Shown here piece after piece: positions 9,690 through 17,489 of a DNA stretch of 33,514 nucleotides. The stretch comes from a virus, in the IMG/VR virus record IMGVR_UViG_3300030061_004579, positions 1 through 33,514 of that record, one strand, 5' to 3'. Within the stretch, counting starts at the first letter, position 1; each line of letters opens with the position of its first letter. The translations under genes and the position numbers were made by a program. The notes beneath the pieces were generated by a model. That model worked only from the letters and a program-made list of their open reading frames with translations, was not told the DNA's origin and made no database searches.

Positions 9690-10009
9690 TTTTTTACCGC
9701 TTTTGCCTTTGCTTTTTTATCGAGCCCAAGCGCATCTTCAAGAGACTTAATTACTACCTTAACCACTCCCTCAAAATCATCTGCAGGCACAAGGTCTATC
9801 ACTTCATCAATAGATGGAGCATCTTCCTTATGGATCAAACCAGCCCACACTAAGTGCGTAATGGCTCTGAACCCAATATTACCGGAACTCATCACCCGCA
9901 TAGCGGTTTCTCCATGAATGCCCTCAAACTCGTACAAAGCACGGTTATCGTAAAGCAATTCATGAGAGTCACCGTCTTTCAACTTGATGTTAAATGTGCG
10001 TTCGCTCAT
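9665..10009 (-). CDS. tail assembly chaperone (G-type, short product)
   Basis: 114 aa, between the tail tube and tape measure genes. The N-terminal part (FNIKLKDGDSHELLYDNRALYEFE) matches small tail-assembly chaperones of siphophages and gene transfer agents. The C-terminus is a Lys/Ala-rich tail that contains the slippery A run. It is the non-shifted product; ribosomes that slip at 9689-9695 make the longer form. Its ATG overlaps the tail tube stop codon. Confidence 0.75.
   Translation of the reverse strand: MSERTFNIKLKDGDSHELLYDNRALYEFEGIHGETAMRVMSSGNIGFRAITHLVWAGLIHKEDAPSIDEVIDLVPADDFEGVVKVVIKSLEDALGLDKKAKAKAVKKAKAGRPA
9689..9695 (-). promoter_or_regulatory. programmed -1 frameshift slippery site
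   Basis: On the minus strand the sequence reads GTA AAA AAA GCA in the upstream chaperone frame, giving the heptamer A AAA AAA, a classic -1 slip site of the X XXY YYZ type. The zero frame ends at TAG 22 bases further on (9665-9667). The -1 frame remains open to 9297 and encodes conserved tail-chaperone residues directly after the shift. Confidence 0.7.
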
Positions 10010-10428
10010 TATGCTGTGATATTAGTTTCAGTTACATCGCCCGTCTTCTGGAAGGTGTAATTGATCGTTGAGCTATCATTATCAGGGTCTGTTCTGCTTA
10101 AGTCACTGATGTAAGCTTCAAATGAATACTCATCATCACCAGTAGTATCATTACTGTACCGGACGGTGACTTTAGTGTCATCATTATAAGCCCCAAACAG
10201 ATCAGCCCATCCGTAACCGGCATCATACTTCACTCTGCATGAACCGATTACAGTACCATCTCCGCGCCCGGGGATATACTCTTTGCTTTTACCGGAGTCC
10301 TTGCTGGACACCTCGATCATATCTTTCGTAAGCTGAAGCTGATTATCTAAAGCAACTGCGATTAACGTATCGTCCACATAGATCCCGAAATCGGAACCTG
10401 TGACATATCCTGTGCTTGTATTCGCCAT
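10009..10428 (-). CDS. major tail tube protein
   Basis: 139 aa. It begins with the N-terminal pattern of siphophage tail tube proteins (TGSDFGIYVDDTLIA, then SKDSGKSKEYIPG), followed by YDAGYGWADLF and a C-terminal beta-rich part ending in INYTFQKTGDVTET. This fits the TP901-1 / phi13-type tail tube fold. It lies directly upstream of the tail chaperone pair, the expected place. Expected to be one of the most abundant virion proteins. Confidence 0.85.
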   Translation of the reverse strand: MANTSTGYVTGSDFGIYVDDTLIAVALDNQLQLTKDMIEVSSKDSGKSKEYIPGRGDGTVIGSCRVKYDAGYGWADLFGAYNDDTKVTVRYSNDTTGDDEYSFEAYISDLSRTDPDNDSSTINYTFQKTGDVTETNITA

Positions 10429-10429
10429 T

Positions 10430-10741
10430 TTACTCTACCTCTGTGTTTTGTTTAGTTTGAAAATACTCGTCAAGTTCTTTTGCCGTCTTTGGGCCTACAC
10501 CATTTACCTGTGTCCACTCCTCCAATACCCCCAGGCTTTGAACGCTGTCAAAACCTGCGTCCACAAAATGCTTTCTGCCGGGCAAGTCGCCGGGCAAACC
10601 TTGCTTTACTTGTCCTGCACCGGCATCCAATATCTTTTGCATCTCTTCGGAGCTTCGGGAAAACGTGATTTCGGTACCTGCATTTTTTTCCACGCCTGTT
10701 TTCAGTGTCCATGGTTCCGTAAGTATGATTGTCTCTGCCAT
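10430..10741 (-). CDS. HhH-domain protein beside tail tube gene
   Basis: 103 aa. The N-terminal half (TEPWTLKTGVEKNAGTEI, then EEMQKILDAGAG) is a small beta domain of a type found next to phage structural genes. The C-terminal half contains a helix-hairpin-helix motif, VNGVGPKTAKELDEYF. The same two-part plan is found in the gene after the major capsid protein (13537-13857). Shared residues include DLPGR, a G..(S/T)V segment, and TAKEL..YF. Function unknown; HhH motifs often bind DNA or mediate protein contacts. The gene sits between tail terminator and tail tube. Confidence 0.6.
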   Translation of the reverse strand: MAETIILTEPWTLKTGVEKNAGTEITFSRSSEEMQKILDAGAGQVKQGLPGDLPGRKHFVDAGFDSVQSLGVLEEWTQVNGVGPKTAKELDEYFQTKQNTEVE

Positions 10742-10745
10742 CGCT

Positions 10746-11162
10746 CTATGGGTTAATTCGTATTGAAATTTCTATCATGCGTTCTTTATTCTCGTTCGGC
10801 TCGTTATAACCGGAACCACCTCCATTCATCAGCCGTATGCTCCGCACATTTTCACCGGCTACCGTACTCTTATAATTGTGATACGGGGTGATCGCCGCTA
10901 TAAAAGCCTTTTCACACGCCTCCGCCTTTGCAGATGTGTCCGCATAATGATCTATCTGATATTGGAAGCTGGTTGGACCACGCTCTTCCTTGTTATTTTC
11001 CACCGGCCGTGATACAAGAGTGATCCGCGCATACGGCTTCTTTACTCCCTGGGGCACTACACTCGTGTAGATCTTAGCCCTTGAAGTACCGGATATCGTA
11101 CCTATCTCCGCCTTATAGTCAGCGGCATTATTAGCGATATGTGTGATCACACTCATGCTCAT
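10746..11162 (-). CDS. tail completion / terminator protein (DUF3168-like)
   Basis: 138 aa. The fold pattern matches tail terminator proteins: short helical N-terminus, KIYTSVVPQGVKKPYARIT strand, then a segment beginning FQYQIDHYADT and a helix with AEACEKAF. It ends in a strand with ERMIEISIRIN. Such proteins cap the tail tube and join it to the head. It lies downstream of the lysis genes and upstream of the HhH and tail tube genes. Its ATG region is within a few bases of the preceding holin-like gene stop. Confidence 0.65.
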   Translation of the reverse strand: MSMSVITHIANNAADYKAEIGTISGTSRAKIYTSVVPQGVKKPYARITLVSRPVENNKEERGPTSFQYQIDHYADTSAKAEACEKAFIAAITPYHNYKSTVAGENVRSIRLMNGGGSGYNEPNENKERMIEISIRINP

Positions 11163-11719
11163 TTAGCACTCTTTAAATTCTCAGGCACATCACCAAACGT
11201 CTTCTTAAACGCAGTGATCAGCCCGTTATAAATTTCATTCTTCGTAACCTTCCGGCCCTTCTCACTCTCCTCATCCACTGCCTTCTCCAGCTCCTCCGAA
11301 GCGATATGCAAAAACCGCTCGATCTTCACCGTAAACTTACGTGGCAGCTTAAAGTAAGCACCAGCCCAGCTAACACCCGCAACCACCAAAAAGGTGACAG
11401 CAGTGATCACTATCTCTATCAATCCCGCATCAAATAAAAACTCCATCTCTGTTCCTCCCGTTAAAGGGTTAATGATTGGTTGAATATCAAATCCCGTAAA
11501 CACACTCACCGCTCCGGCAAGCACTCCTAAGATCGTTTTACCCGTCCTATTTCTAAGCAAAACCGTCTCACCAAAAGCCGTCTCGCTGAACTTCTTCCTC
11601 GGAACCTCATGCATAAAGGCATCCATCCGCTCCTCACGGTCCATATCCCCATAAGGAACCTTCAATTCACTATCATCTAACAGGTATGGGTGCTCGCTAT
11701 GTACGTTATTATTACTCAT
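11159..11719 (-). CDS. membrane protein, holin-like
   Basis: 186 aa. The N-terminal 60 residues are soluble and charged. Two hydrophobic segments follow (about 63-80, GKTILGVLAGAVSVFTGF, and about 98-123, including IEIVITAVTFLVVAGVSWAG). The C-terminus is a charged helical tail. A two-membrane-segment protein next to a second holin-like gene and a DUF5675 protein suggests a lysis role. It overlaps the upstream gene by 8 bases. It could instead be a membrane or tail-tip protein; no family was recognised. Confidence 0.45.
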   Translation of the reverse strand: MSNNNVHSEHPYLLDDSELKVPYGDMDREERMDAFMHEVPRKKFSETAFGETVLLRNRTGKTILGVLAGAVSVFTGFDIQPIINPLTGGTEMEFLFDAGLIEIVITAVTFLVVAGVSWAGAYFKLPRKFTVKIERFLHIASEELEKAVDEESEKGRKVTKNEIYNGLITAFKKTFGDVPENLKSAK

Positions 11720-12014
11720 TCATCTTCGATATAACCTGAGTTAAAGCATCAATTGAATCCCTGAAATCCCGCCTCGTCTCAATATTCTCCTGTAAAAGCG
11801 TTTGAAACTTCTCATCCAGCTCCGCATTATCCGCCTTAGTGCCTTTATACTCCTTAAACAGCACAATCAACACGATCAACAACAGCCCAAGGCTAAACAT
11901 CTGGTCAAAAGCCGTATCAATAATTCCCCCAAACTGCTCCGCCTGGGCAAATATCCAAGCCGTCACAATCCCAATAATGGTAAATGCCTTAGTTACAATT
12001 GCATCAGTCATCAC
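11712..12014 (-). CDS. small membrane protein with coiled-coil tail, probable holin
   Basis: 100 aa. Hydrophobic segments at about 9-24 and 40-53 (SLGLLLIVLIVLFKEY) are followed by a charged, coiled-coil-like C-terminus (about 58-100). This architecture is typical of small phage holins. It sits directly after the DUF5675 gene and before a second membrane protein, which makes a lysis cassette likely. No enzymatic motif. Confidence 0.5.
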   Translation of the reverse strand: MMTDAIVTKAFTIIGIVTAWIFAQAEQFGGIIDTAFDQMFSLGLLLIVLIVLFKEYKGTKADNAELDEKFQTLLQENIETRRDFRDSIDALTQVISKMNE

Positions 12015-12023
12015 TACACCTTT

Positions 12024-12527
12024 TCATTTTTCAGCTGGTTCAAGCGTCCGCTTGGACCCGTTTAAAATTTCCGTTACATCATCCGTAACAATGATTTCCA
12101 CATCCTCACCAGCCTGAATAGCATTGATCACTTCCTCATACAAAGCCAAATAGGCTTCCGTACTTCTACCCAGGTAACCATTCGTATCACGATTAATATC
12201 CACCGTATCACCCACCAAAATGCAACCAGCCGTATGCTCCTCATTATTACCGCAATGGATCAGGATGTCCGTAAATCCCGGCACATGCTTCAATTCCAGC
12301 ATTCCTTTATGGAACTTGGTGCCGAACCGCTCCTTATACCGATTATGGAACCCACCATACTGACGAAGCTCGATCTCATACTCCCCATCAGGAATCCGAG
12401 TCTCACCTGCCACCTTCTCGGAACGCCACTCATCCTCCAGCGTAAAGCAAAAAGCCTCACCATTCAGGAACAAGATCCCCAGCGTATCATCAGCACCACT
12501 ACTAAATCGAACCAGGTAAAGAGTCAT
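12024..12527 (-). CDS. DUF5675 family protein, putative cell-wall lysis enzyme
   Basis: 167 aa. The whole protein fits DUF5675: an N-terminal beta segment (FCFTLEDEWR), IPDGEYEIELR, then the signature DILIHCGNNEEHTAGCILVG (about 105-124). The spacing of His and Cys (IHCG, then AGC) recalls the L,D-transpeptidase active site H-x(14-18)-S/A-GC, so a cell-wall role is plausible but unproven. It lies next to two holin-like membrane proteins, and no other endolysin is visible in the window. Confidence 0.6.
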   Translation of the reverse strand: MTLYLVRFSSGADDTLGILFLNGEAFCFTLEDEWRSEKVAGETRIPDGEYEIELRQYGGFHNRYKERFGTKFHKGMLELKHVPGFTDILIHCGNNEEHTAGCILVGDTVDINRDTNGYLGRSTEAYLALYEEVINAIQAGEDVEIIVTDDVTEILNGSKRTLEPAEK

Positions 12528-12530
12528 AAT

Positions 12531-12557
12531 TAATTCAACATTTAAAATTCAAAATTC
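12531..12557. repeat. AT-rich TTCAA/AATTC spacer repeat
   Basis: Short intergenic sequence (taattcaacatttaaaattc and on) made of AATTCAA-type units. It resembles the longer spacer at 17826-17924 beside the integron. Such repeats are common between genes in some FCB-group genomes. It sits between the lysis gene and the head-closure gene and may mark a module junction. Confidence 0.4.
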
Positions 12558-12559
12558 CG

Positions 12560-12907
12560 CTAAGCAGTACCATTATCCCTCCGCACCGTCTCAACCTCCA
12601 TAAACTCACGAAACCCCTTCTCCATAGGCTCGCCGATAATATCAAACAGGTTGCCATACTCATCCTTAAAGCGATAATCTCTGGCATTCAAACCCGGATA
12701 GAAATAGATCGTCCACTTTGTACGACCCGTAGCCACTATCTGACCGCCTTCCTTTTCCTCATCACCATGCTGATCCGTTTTACGAGCCCAGATAGTGCCA
12801 TCAGTACCCCAGCTTTCCACCTCTTCGTTATAATCATTGGTAGAAGTCGTTTTCTTCTCCACCGTAAGGTGCCGGTCCATTTCGCCCGGATCCATGAAAT
12901 AGCTCAT
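12560..12907 (-). CDS. head closure / head-tail adaptor protein
   Basis: 115 aa. The pattern matches SPP1 gp16-type head-tail adaptors: MDPGEMDRHLTVEKK at the start, EEVESWGTDGTIWARK, a central strand region (TKWTIYFYPGLNARDYRF), GNLFDIIG and a C-terminal strand with FMEVETVRR. Its ATG overlaps the stop of the connector gene. These proteins close the head after DNA packaging. Confidence 0.75.
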   Translation of the reverse strand: MSYFMDPGEMDRHLTVEKKTTSTNDYNEEVESWGTDGTIWARKTDQHGDEEKEGGQIVATGRTKWTIYFYPGLNARDYRFKDEYGNLFDIIGEPMEKGFREFMEVETVRRDNGTA

Positions 12908-13530
12908 CCGAACCTCCGCCCTGCATTATGAGGAGCCTTCAAACGCCCCATCTGCTGAACAAGCTGGACAACCTCTGCCGAACTCCTCGCTACTATCTGC
13001 GTCTTACGATTCTGCCATAAGTCACCGATCACATTCATACCCCACAAACGAATGTTTGCTGGAACCTGAAGATGTGTGCTATTCCCTTCTGAATCAGAAT
13101 ACCCGGCCACGTAGGTAATACGCACCGGATACTCTTCATCACCCAGGAGAGCAGGAAACGAATAATCATCACTGAACCGGATAAAGCCCGGATCGGCATC
13201 ACTATTCACTTCATAATTATCAGTCGCAACCGTCTGCCAGGTGCCATCCTTATCCCGGTACTCCACCGAACTAACCGACTGCAATGGTGGACGGGGCAAC
13301 TCCAGCTTTCGCTTAAAATCCGAAAGCGTAAAAACAATCGTAGCCTCTATAAGCTGACGTTTGAAAGCCCACTGAAGCATATTATTAACATCCAGCTCCT
13401 CAGCCAGTGCCTCAATACATAAATTCAGATAGTCATCATACGCCGTACTACTCCCGATCCGCAGATGGTCTTTCAACTCATCCAGGTCCAGAGGTTTAGT
13501 AGCAGGCGGTGTGTCATACGTCAGCGGCAT
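12904..13530 (-). CDS. head-tail connector protein (gp6-like)
   Basis: 208 aa. The N-terminus carries the LDELKDHLRI motif and helices typical of the HK97 gp6 / SPP1 gp15 connector family. The middle contains LPRPPLQSVSSVEYRDKDG and ITYVAGYSD, also characteristic, and the C-terminal helix continues past VPANIRLWGMNVIGDLWQNR. It forms the adaptor ring below the portal. It lies between the HhH protein and the head closure gene, the usual order. Confidence 0.85.
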   Translation of the reverse strand: MPLTYDTPPATKPLDLDELKDHLRIGSSTAYDDYLNLCIEALAEELDVNNMLQWAFKRQLIEATIVFTLSDFKRKLELPRPPLQSVSSVEYRDKDGTWQTVATDNYEVNSDADPGFIRFSDDYSFPALLGDEEYPVRITYVAGYSDSEGNSTHLQVPANIRLWGMNVIGDLWQNRKTQIVARSSAEVVQLVQQMGRLKAPHNAGRRFG

Positions 13531-13536
13531 GCGATA

Positions 13537-13857
13537 TTATTTCTTGAAATACACTTCCAGTTCCTTTGCCGTAGCCGTGCCGATGTTGTCAACCGTGGTA
13601 AAATCCTCGATCTCCTTCACATCCTTCACTGTCTCACAGCCATGTTCCATCAAAGCATCACGCCCTGGTAAGTCCTCGGGTAAAGTCTTCGTTGCCTCGC
13701 GGGCAACACCCGCTTTTACAAACTCGGATGCTAGTTTTTCCGGGACCGCCTCAGTTTCTCCGGCATGATAGCCGTAGCCTTTGGGAGCCTTCAGGAAATA
13801 CAGCTTCGTTCGTTTTACGTCTTCTTCCTTAGTTCCTTCTTCTTTTTTCTTAGCCAT
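13537..13857 (-). CDS. HhH-domain protein following the major capsid gene
   Basis: 106 aa from the ATG at 13857, which has GGAG upstream; an in-frame GTG at 13884 lies inside a hairpin and is less likely. After a Lys/Glu-rich start, a small domain (KLYFLKAPKGYGYHAGE, then LASEFVKAGVA) resembles short proteins often coded next to HK97-type capsid genes. The C-terminus has a helix-hairpin-helix-like segment (VDNIGTATAKELEVYF). It is a paralogue in architecture of the protein at 10430-10741. Position suggests a head-associated role, perhaps decoration or head-neck assembly. Function not known. Confidence 0.6.
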   Translation of the reverse strand: MAKKKEEGTKEEDVKRTKLYFLKAPKGYGYHAGETEAVPEKLASEFVKAGVAREATKTLPEDLPGRDALMEHGCETVKDVKEIEDFTTVDNIGTATAKELEVYFKK

Positions 13858-13878
13858 TGGTTTTCTCCGTTTAAGAAA

Positions 13879-13899
13879 CCGCACCCATCAAGGGTGCGG
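13879..13899 (-). terminator. hairpin after major capsid gene, probable partial terminator
   Basis: CCGCACCC and GGGTGCGG form a perfect 8-bp stem with a five-base loop just after the capsid stop codon. On the minus strand it is followed by TTTCTT. Late operons often carry such a weak terminator after the capsid gene to raise capsid expression relative to downstream genes. Confidence 0.6.
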
Positions 13900-13907
13900 A
13901 ATTAGAT

Positions 13908-15293
13908 TTACGATGTGATAATGTCTTTACCTACTGAGAAGGCAGAAGCATGTCGCAATCCGCTATCGTAGAAAGTCCAGGCATTAATTCGGATTAAGCC
14001 CTCAGTGTCCTTGCTGTAAGGGTTCACTAAGAAACTGATTCCGCCCCACATGGCGATGTACAGAGAAGCCCAGTTCGCAAAGATATTTGCAGAAAGGTCT
14101 GTACCGGTTCCTTTGGTCAGATCAGAAGGAACAAGGCTGCTTACCAGCATGTCGTAGTTATTCACAGTGCCGGTTTGCAGATCATATAGATACTGTCCGG
14201 TTCCCGTCTCACGCTCGGTAGTTTTGAGCTTACCGCGAAGCTTACTATTTGTAAGCCATGCCAATCGTGGATCATCTTCCATCGCTGAATCAGAATCCAG
14301 TACATCGGTTTCATACTTCACAATAGATTCCCAGTCCTCAACACCGCCATCGGTACCGTGAGCCTGAGCATTTGTACCGGAAGCATCCAGAATAGCCTGA
14401 ATGATACCTGCATGCATAGGCTTCGCGATCTTGTAACCAAGATAGTTACGCAACCAGTTTTCGATGGCCACAGAACTCTGCATTAAGGTCTGTCGGGAGA
14501 CCTCCACAAAGGTTGGCAAGCGATTCGGAGAAAGCGTCAATTCTCCAAGAGTCGGACTCATTTCATCCCCAGCAACAGTCTCACCCTTAACAGCAGGATC
14601 ACTGGCATCTTCTTCCGCACGTGGAAAGCTAAGATCACCACTCAGATCAGTGAAGAACGTCGCACCCAGTCCGTCACGGCTAGAAGCATTACTATCCACA
14701 AAGGGAAGCTTCGCTTTCAGGATGTCGATCAATGGCATCTTATCGGTTTGAACCGTAAGTCCACCCTGATCACCACCGGAACCTCCGGTAACAGTCACAT
14801 CATTACGCATGCCGCGCCGCGCTTCCATTACAATGGTAGGTACGTGAAGATTACCGTTCAGTTTAATGCCTTTTTCCTTGGCATCATTAATAGCCTCCTG
14901 ATGCATCTCTTTCTCCAGTCCGGTCAATCCTTGTGGGCCACTTTCAATAGCCTCACGGAACATCTTCACAAAACTGAAATCAGCTATTTCTTCATGCTCA
15001 TTCTTTTTACCAGAACTGAAATCAAATCCACCGTTCATCGGCTCAAAGCTCTGAACATCATTCAGGTCAGCGATCTGATCCGTGTAATTCTCGATCATCT
15101 GCTCTGACTTCTGAATATCAGCCTTCAGATTATTGATCTCTTTCTGCTTCGCCTCGATAGCATCCTGATCAGGAGTATCGGCGTTCATAAGCGTCTCCAG
15201 TTCATTGAGCTTGGAGGCGCGGTCGTTAACGAGATTGGATTTCCGCTTCCGCGCATCTCCCAGCTTCTCGTTTAATTGCTTGAGTGTAAACAT
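13908..15293 (-). CDS. HK97-type major capsid protein with N-terminal scaffold domain
   Basis: 461 aa. The first 100 residues are a charged coiled coil (the delta or scaffold domain normally removed by the protease). The HK97 fold follows: a Gly-rich start around TVTGGSGGDQGGLTV, FVEVSRQTLMQSS, a segment ending NWLRNYLGYKIAKPMHAG, AWLTNSKLRGKLK, and a C-terminal strand region (INAWTFYDSGLRHASAFSV). It is followed by a terminator-like hairpin. The upstream protease is expected to cleave between the scaffold and capsid parts. Confidence 0.93.
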   Translation of the reverse strand: MFTLKQLNEKLGDARKRKSNLVNDRASKLNELETLMNADTPDQDAIEAKQKEINNLKADIQKSEQMIENYTDQIADLNDVQSFEPMNGGFDFSSGKKNEHEEIADFSFVKMFREAIESGPQGLTGLEKEMHQEAINDAKEKGIKLNGNLHVPTIVMEARRGMRNDVTVTGGSGGDQGGLTVQTDKMPLIDILKAKLPFVDSNASSRDGLGATFFTDLSGDLSFPRAEEDASDPAVKGETVAGDEMSPTLGELTLSPNRLPTFVEVSRQTLMQSSVAIENWLRNYLGYKIAKPMHAGIIQAILDASGTNAQAHGTDGGVEDWESIVKYETDVLDSDSAMEDDPRLAWLTNSKLRGKLKTTERETGTGQYLYDLQTGTVNNYDMLVSSLVPSDLTKGTGTDLSANIFANWASLYIAMWGGISFLVNPYSKDTEGLIRINAWTFYDSGLRHASAFSVGKDIITS

Positions 15294-15297
15294 ATGT

Positions 15298-16155
15298 TTA
15301 TACCTCTAGTTTTTGTTTTATAATTAAATTTCGGGTTCGCGCCTCTCCAGCGGAATCCGCTTCTTCTTGAAGTTCTTTTACTTTGTTACTCTTTTTCTCT
15401 GTCACTTTGCCACTTTGCAACTCTTTCCCAAAAAACGCATTCACAAACTCCTCACTACCCTTCATTCCCTGAATAGCCAGTTCTCGTACATTCCTCTTCA
15501 TATTCTCCACATCCTCACCTTCCAGGCGATCCACATCCTCATCACTCTCATCAGCCGGATCATAGATCTCATCAATAAAACCGAACTCCAGCGCATCCTC
15601 CGCCGTGATCCACCGGCCATACCCGCCACCTTCATCCATTAGGTCAGCGATCTCATCTTCCTTAAGTGAACTCTGCTTGCGGTACATCTTTATCAGCTGA
15701 GTATCTATAACCTCAGCATCCTGTATCATGTCATACATCGTATTCTGATTCAGATACCCGCAAAAACCAAACATCACCCGGTGGATAAGCATGAACGCAT
15801 TCTCACTCATTCGCCTCGTTGTACCGGCCTGCCCTATAACCGTAGCCGCACTCGCACTAAAACCCTGTATGTTAGTCACCACTTCCGCACTCTTACTCTG
15901 CAGCATCTCCATGATCACCAACCCATCATTCAGATCTCCACCTGGGGAATTGATATTCACGATCACCTTCTTAGCCGTGATCTCCCGTAGCTTATTTTTA
16001 AGGTTCTCCACCGTATTCGGGGAAGGTTTTCCGGTCATCCACTCCTCAAAAATATCCCTCCCGATAAAACCATCGATGTCAATCACCGCTGTATCATCAG
16101 CCGCATTCTTGATATTGAAATTCAGTGGTCGGTATGCTCCATTCGTATTCATCAT
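15298..16155 (-). CDS. ClpP-like prohead protease
   Basis: 285 aa. The ClpP/SppA fold is clear: VIVNINSPGGDLNDG (about 64-78), the nucleophile segment GFSASAAT with likely catalytic S102, and MLIHRVMFG with likely catalytic H125. The later part (ITAEDALEFGFIDEI) is the conserved 'AxxxGLID' segment. The C-terminal 70 residues are charged and non-conserved. It lies between portal and capsid, the standard head-maturation order, and overlaps the portal stop by four bases. Confidence 0.9.
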   Translation of the reverse strand: MMNTNGAYRPLNFNIKNAADDTAVIDIDGFIGRDIFEEWMTGKPSPNTVENLKNKLREITAKKVIVNINSPGGDLNDGLVIMEMLQSKSAEVVTNIQGFSASAATVIGQAGTTRRMSENAFMLIHRVMFGFCGYLNQNTMYDMIQDAEVIDTQLIKMYRKQSSLKEDEIADLMDEGGGYGRWITAEDALEFGFIDEIYDPADESDEDVDRLEGEDVENMKRNVRELAIQGMKGSEEFVNAFFGKELQSGKVTEKKSNKVKELQEEADSAGEARTRNLIIKQKLEV

Positions 16156-17414
16156 GCCGTCTCCGGTGTGAAATTTTGTTTATTCATGTTATCCGGCTTA
16201 AACAGCTCGCTTTCATCGGCTGGCCCAAGATCTTCCAGGTCACGGATCTCGGCCGGAGTCATAAAGCCGGGCGCATTTTTACCAAGAGCTGTACTATATG
16301 CCTCAAATCGCTCTTTCAGTGTTCCGCGCATCAGGCCGTCCAGGTTATACTTGTAGAAATAATCATCCTGTTCACTCGTCTTCAGCAGTTTAGCATCTGC
16401 CTCAGCCTCAATATTCAACGTGATTGGCATCACCCCGTCCTGCACATACTCAATTCCCTGCTGCTCAATATTGCTTTCCGTAGCCTTATCCATCTCCATA
16501 AGCTTATGCAACGGGATTCCAAGCAATCGGGCAATATCAGCCACATCAAACTTGCGGGTCTCAATGATCTTCGCCGTCTCCAGGTTTAACTTAAATTGCT
16601 CAAACTTCCACCCCGGCTCCAGGAACATCATCTCATGCCAGCTATCCGGTCCGTTTTGGTACAGCTTGCGGAAGGACTTACGCACCGCCTCCATAAACTG
16701 CTCAGACTCTTCATCCGTAGAACCCATCACTCCCTTGTACTCCTCCGGGATGTGAATAACCCCGCCGGCATGCAATCCCTTGCCAAAAGCCGAACTCTGC
16801 ATCTTCTTCGCAGCCAAACCCAAACCCAGTGTCTCCGCCGCATACTTGATCGGATTGATACCCATAACCCCATCAAGCGACAATCCATACACATGAAAGA
16901 TCTCGTTATTCGAAAAAACCTTATTGATATTCTCCCCGCGCACATGAAACTCCTTCACCCCATCCTTCCGAACCTTCGGCTCCACCATAGAAGGATAGAT
17001 CGGGCGCAAACTCACCGGCTCATAAAAAGCATCCCGGTTGATGTACGCATAAAAATTACCATGCATCAGCAGCATGGTCACCATATAGAAATGAAATTGA
17101 TAACTATTCTGAAACTGATTAGGCGTCTTACTGATAAGCTTATGCGCCCTCTTATTCCTTGCGACTTCCTTCCCATTCTCGCCCCTGAAAAACAAATGCT
17201 TCGGCTGGGTAGCAATAGAGCCGGCAAGCAAATTAATACCCCGAAGATAAGCCATATGCGTAAGCGCCGACTTCTCCGAGATATGGATACCACTGTCATT
17301 ACTCGTAAAGGTAGGCCACCATTCAGGAGGAGTCCCCTTCAGATCATACTGCCGTCCACCCAAATTCTGGATCTTAGCACTCGCCTGATTATAAACTCGA
17401 AGTAATGAAGTCAT
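16152..17414 (-). CDS. HK97-family portal protein
   Basis: 420 aa. Features of the HK97 portal family: an N-terminal region with VYNQASAKI, AYLRGINLLAGSIATQP, the HGNFYAYINRD segment, then GLSLDGVMGINPIKYA, and the crown/clip helices with FDVADIARLLGIPLHKLM. It is the first recognisable late gene. Upstream lie an unknown small gene, the integron and the early genes; in most related phages the terminase large subunit would be here. Confidence 0.92.
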   Translation of the reverse strand: MTSLLRVYNQASAKIQNLGGRQYDLKGTPPEWWPTFTSNDSGIHISEKSALTHMAYLRGINLLAGSIATQPKHLFFRGENGKEVARNKRAHKLISKTPNQFQNSYQFHFYMVTMLLMHGNFYAYINRDAFYEPVSLRPIYPSMVEPKVRKDGVKEFHVRGENINKVFSNNEIFHVYGLSLDGVMGINPIKYAAETLGLGLAAKKMQSSAFGKGLHAGGVIHIPEEYKGVMGSTDEESEQFMEAVRKSFRKLYQNGPDSWHEMMFLEPGWKFEQFKLNLETAKIIETRKFDVADIARLLGIPLHKLMEMDKATESNIEQQGIEYVQDGVMPITLNIEAEADAKLLKTSEQDDYFYKYNLDGLMRGTLKERFEAYSTALGKNAPGFMTPAEIRDLEDLGPADESELFKPDNMNKQNFTPETA

Positions 17415-17422
17415 ATCCCGTC

Positions 17423-17437
17423 TGTAAATGATTCACA
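17423..17437. promoter_or_regulatory. inverted repeat upstream of portal gene
   Basis: TGTAAATGATTCACA is a near-perfect inverted repeat with one mismatched pair, 9 bp before the portal start codon. With the perfect palindrome at 17470-17484 it may form an operator or RNA structure controlling the head operon. No clear promoter was identified here. Confidence 0.35.
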
Positions 17438-17469
17438 AACAGGCTAAGAAATAATCCCCCTAATCGTTA

Positions 17470-17484
17470 TGTAACAAGGTTACA
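17470..17484. promoter_or_regulatory. palindrome, operator-like
   Basis: TGTAAC-AAG-GTTACA is a perfect 6-bp inverted repeat with a 3-bp centre in the 75-bp gap between the portal and the gene at 17490-17825. No T-run follows on either strand that would make it a good terminator, so a protein-binding site is more likely. Confidence 0.35.
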
Positions 17485-17489
17485 CTTTT

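Noticed and set aside
9711-9720. Second A-run in the tail chaperone gene as a slippery site
   Set aside because: It reads GAT AAA AAA in frame; the heptamer T AAA AAA does not allow proper re-pairing after a -1 shift.
16596-17405. 269-aa plus-strand open frame across the portal gene
   Set aside because: It is antisense to a clear HK97 portal; the protein is Arg/His/Leu-rich with no family pattern, as typical for shadow frames.
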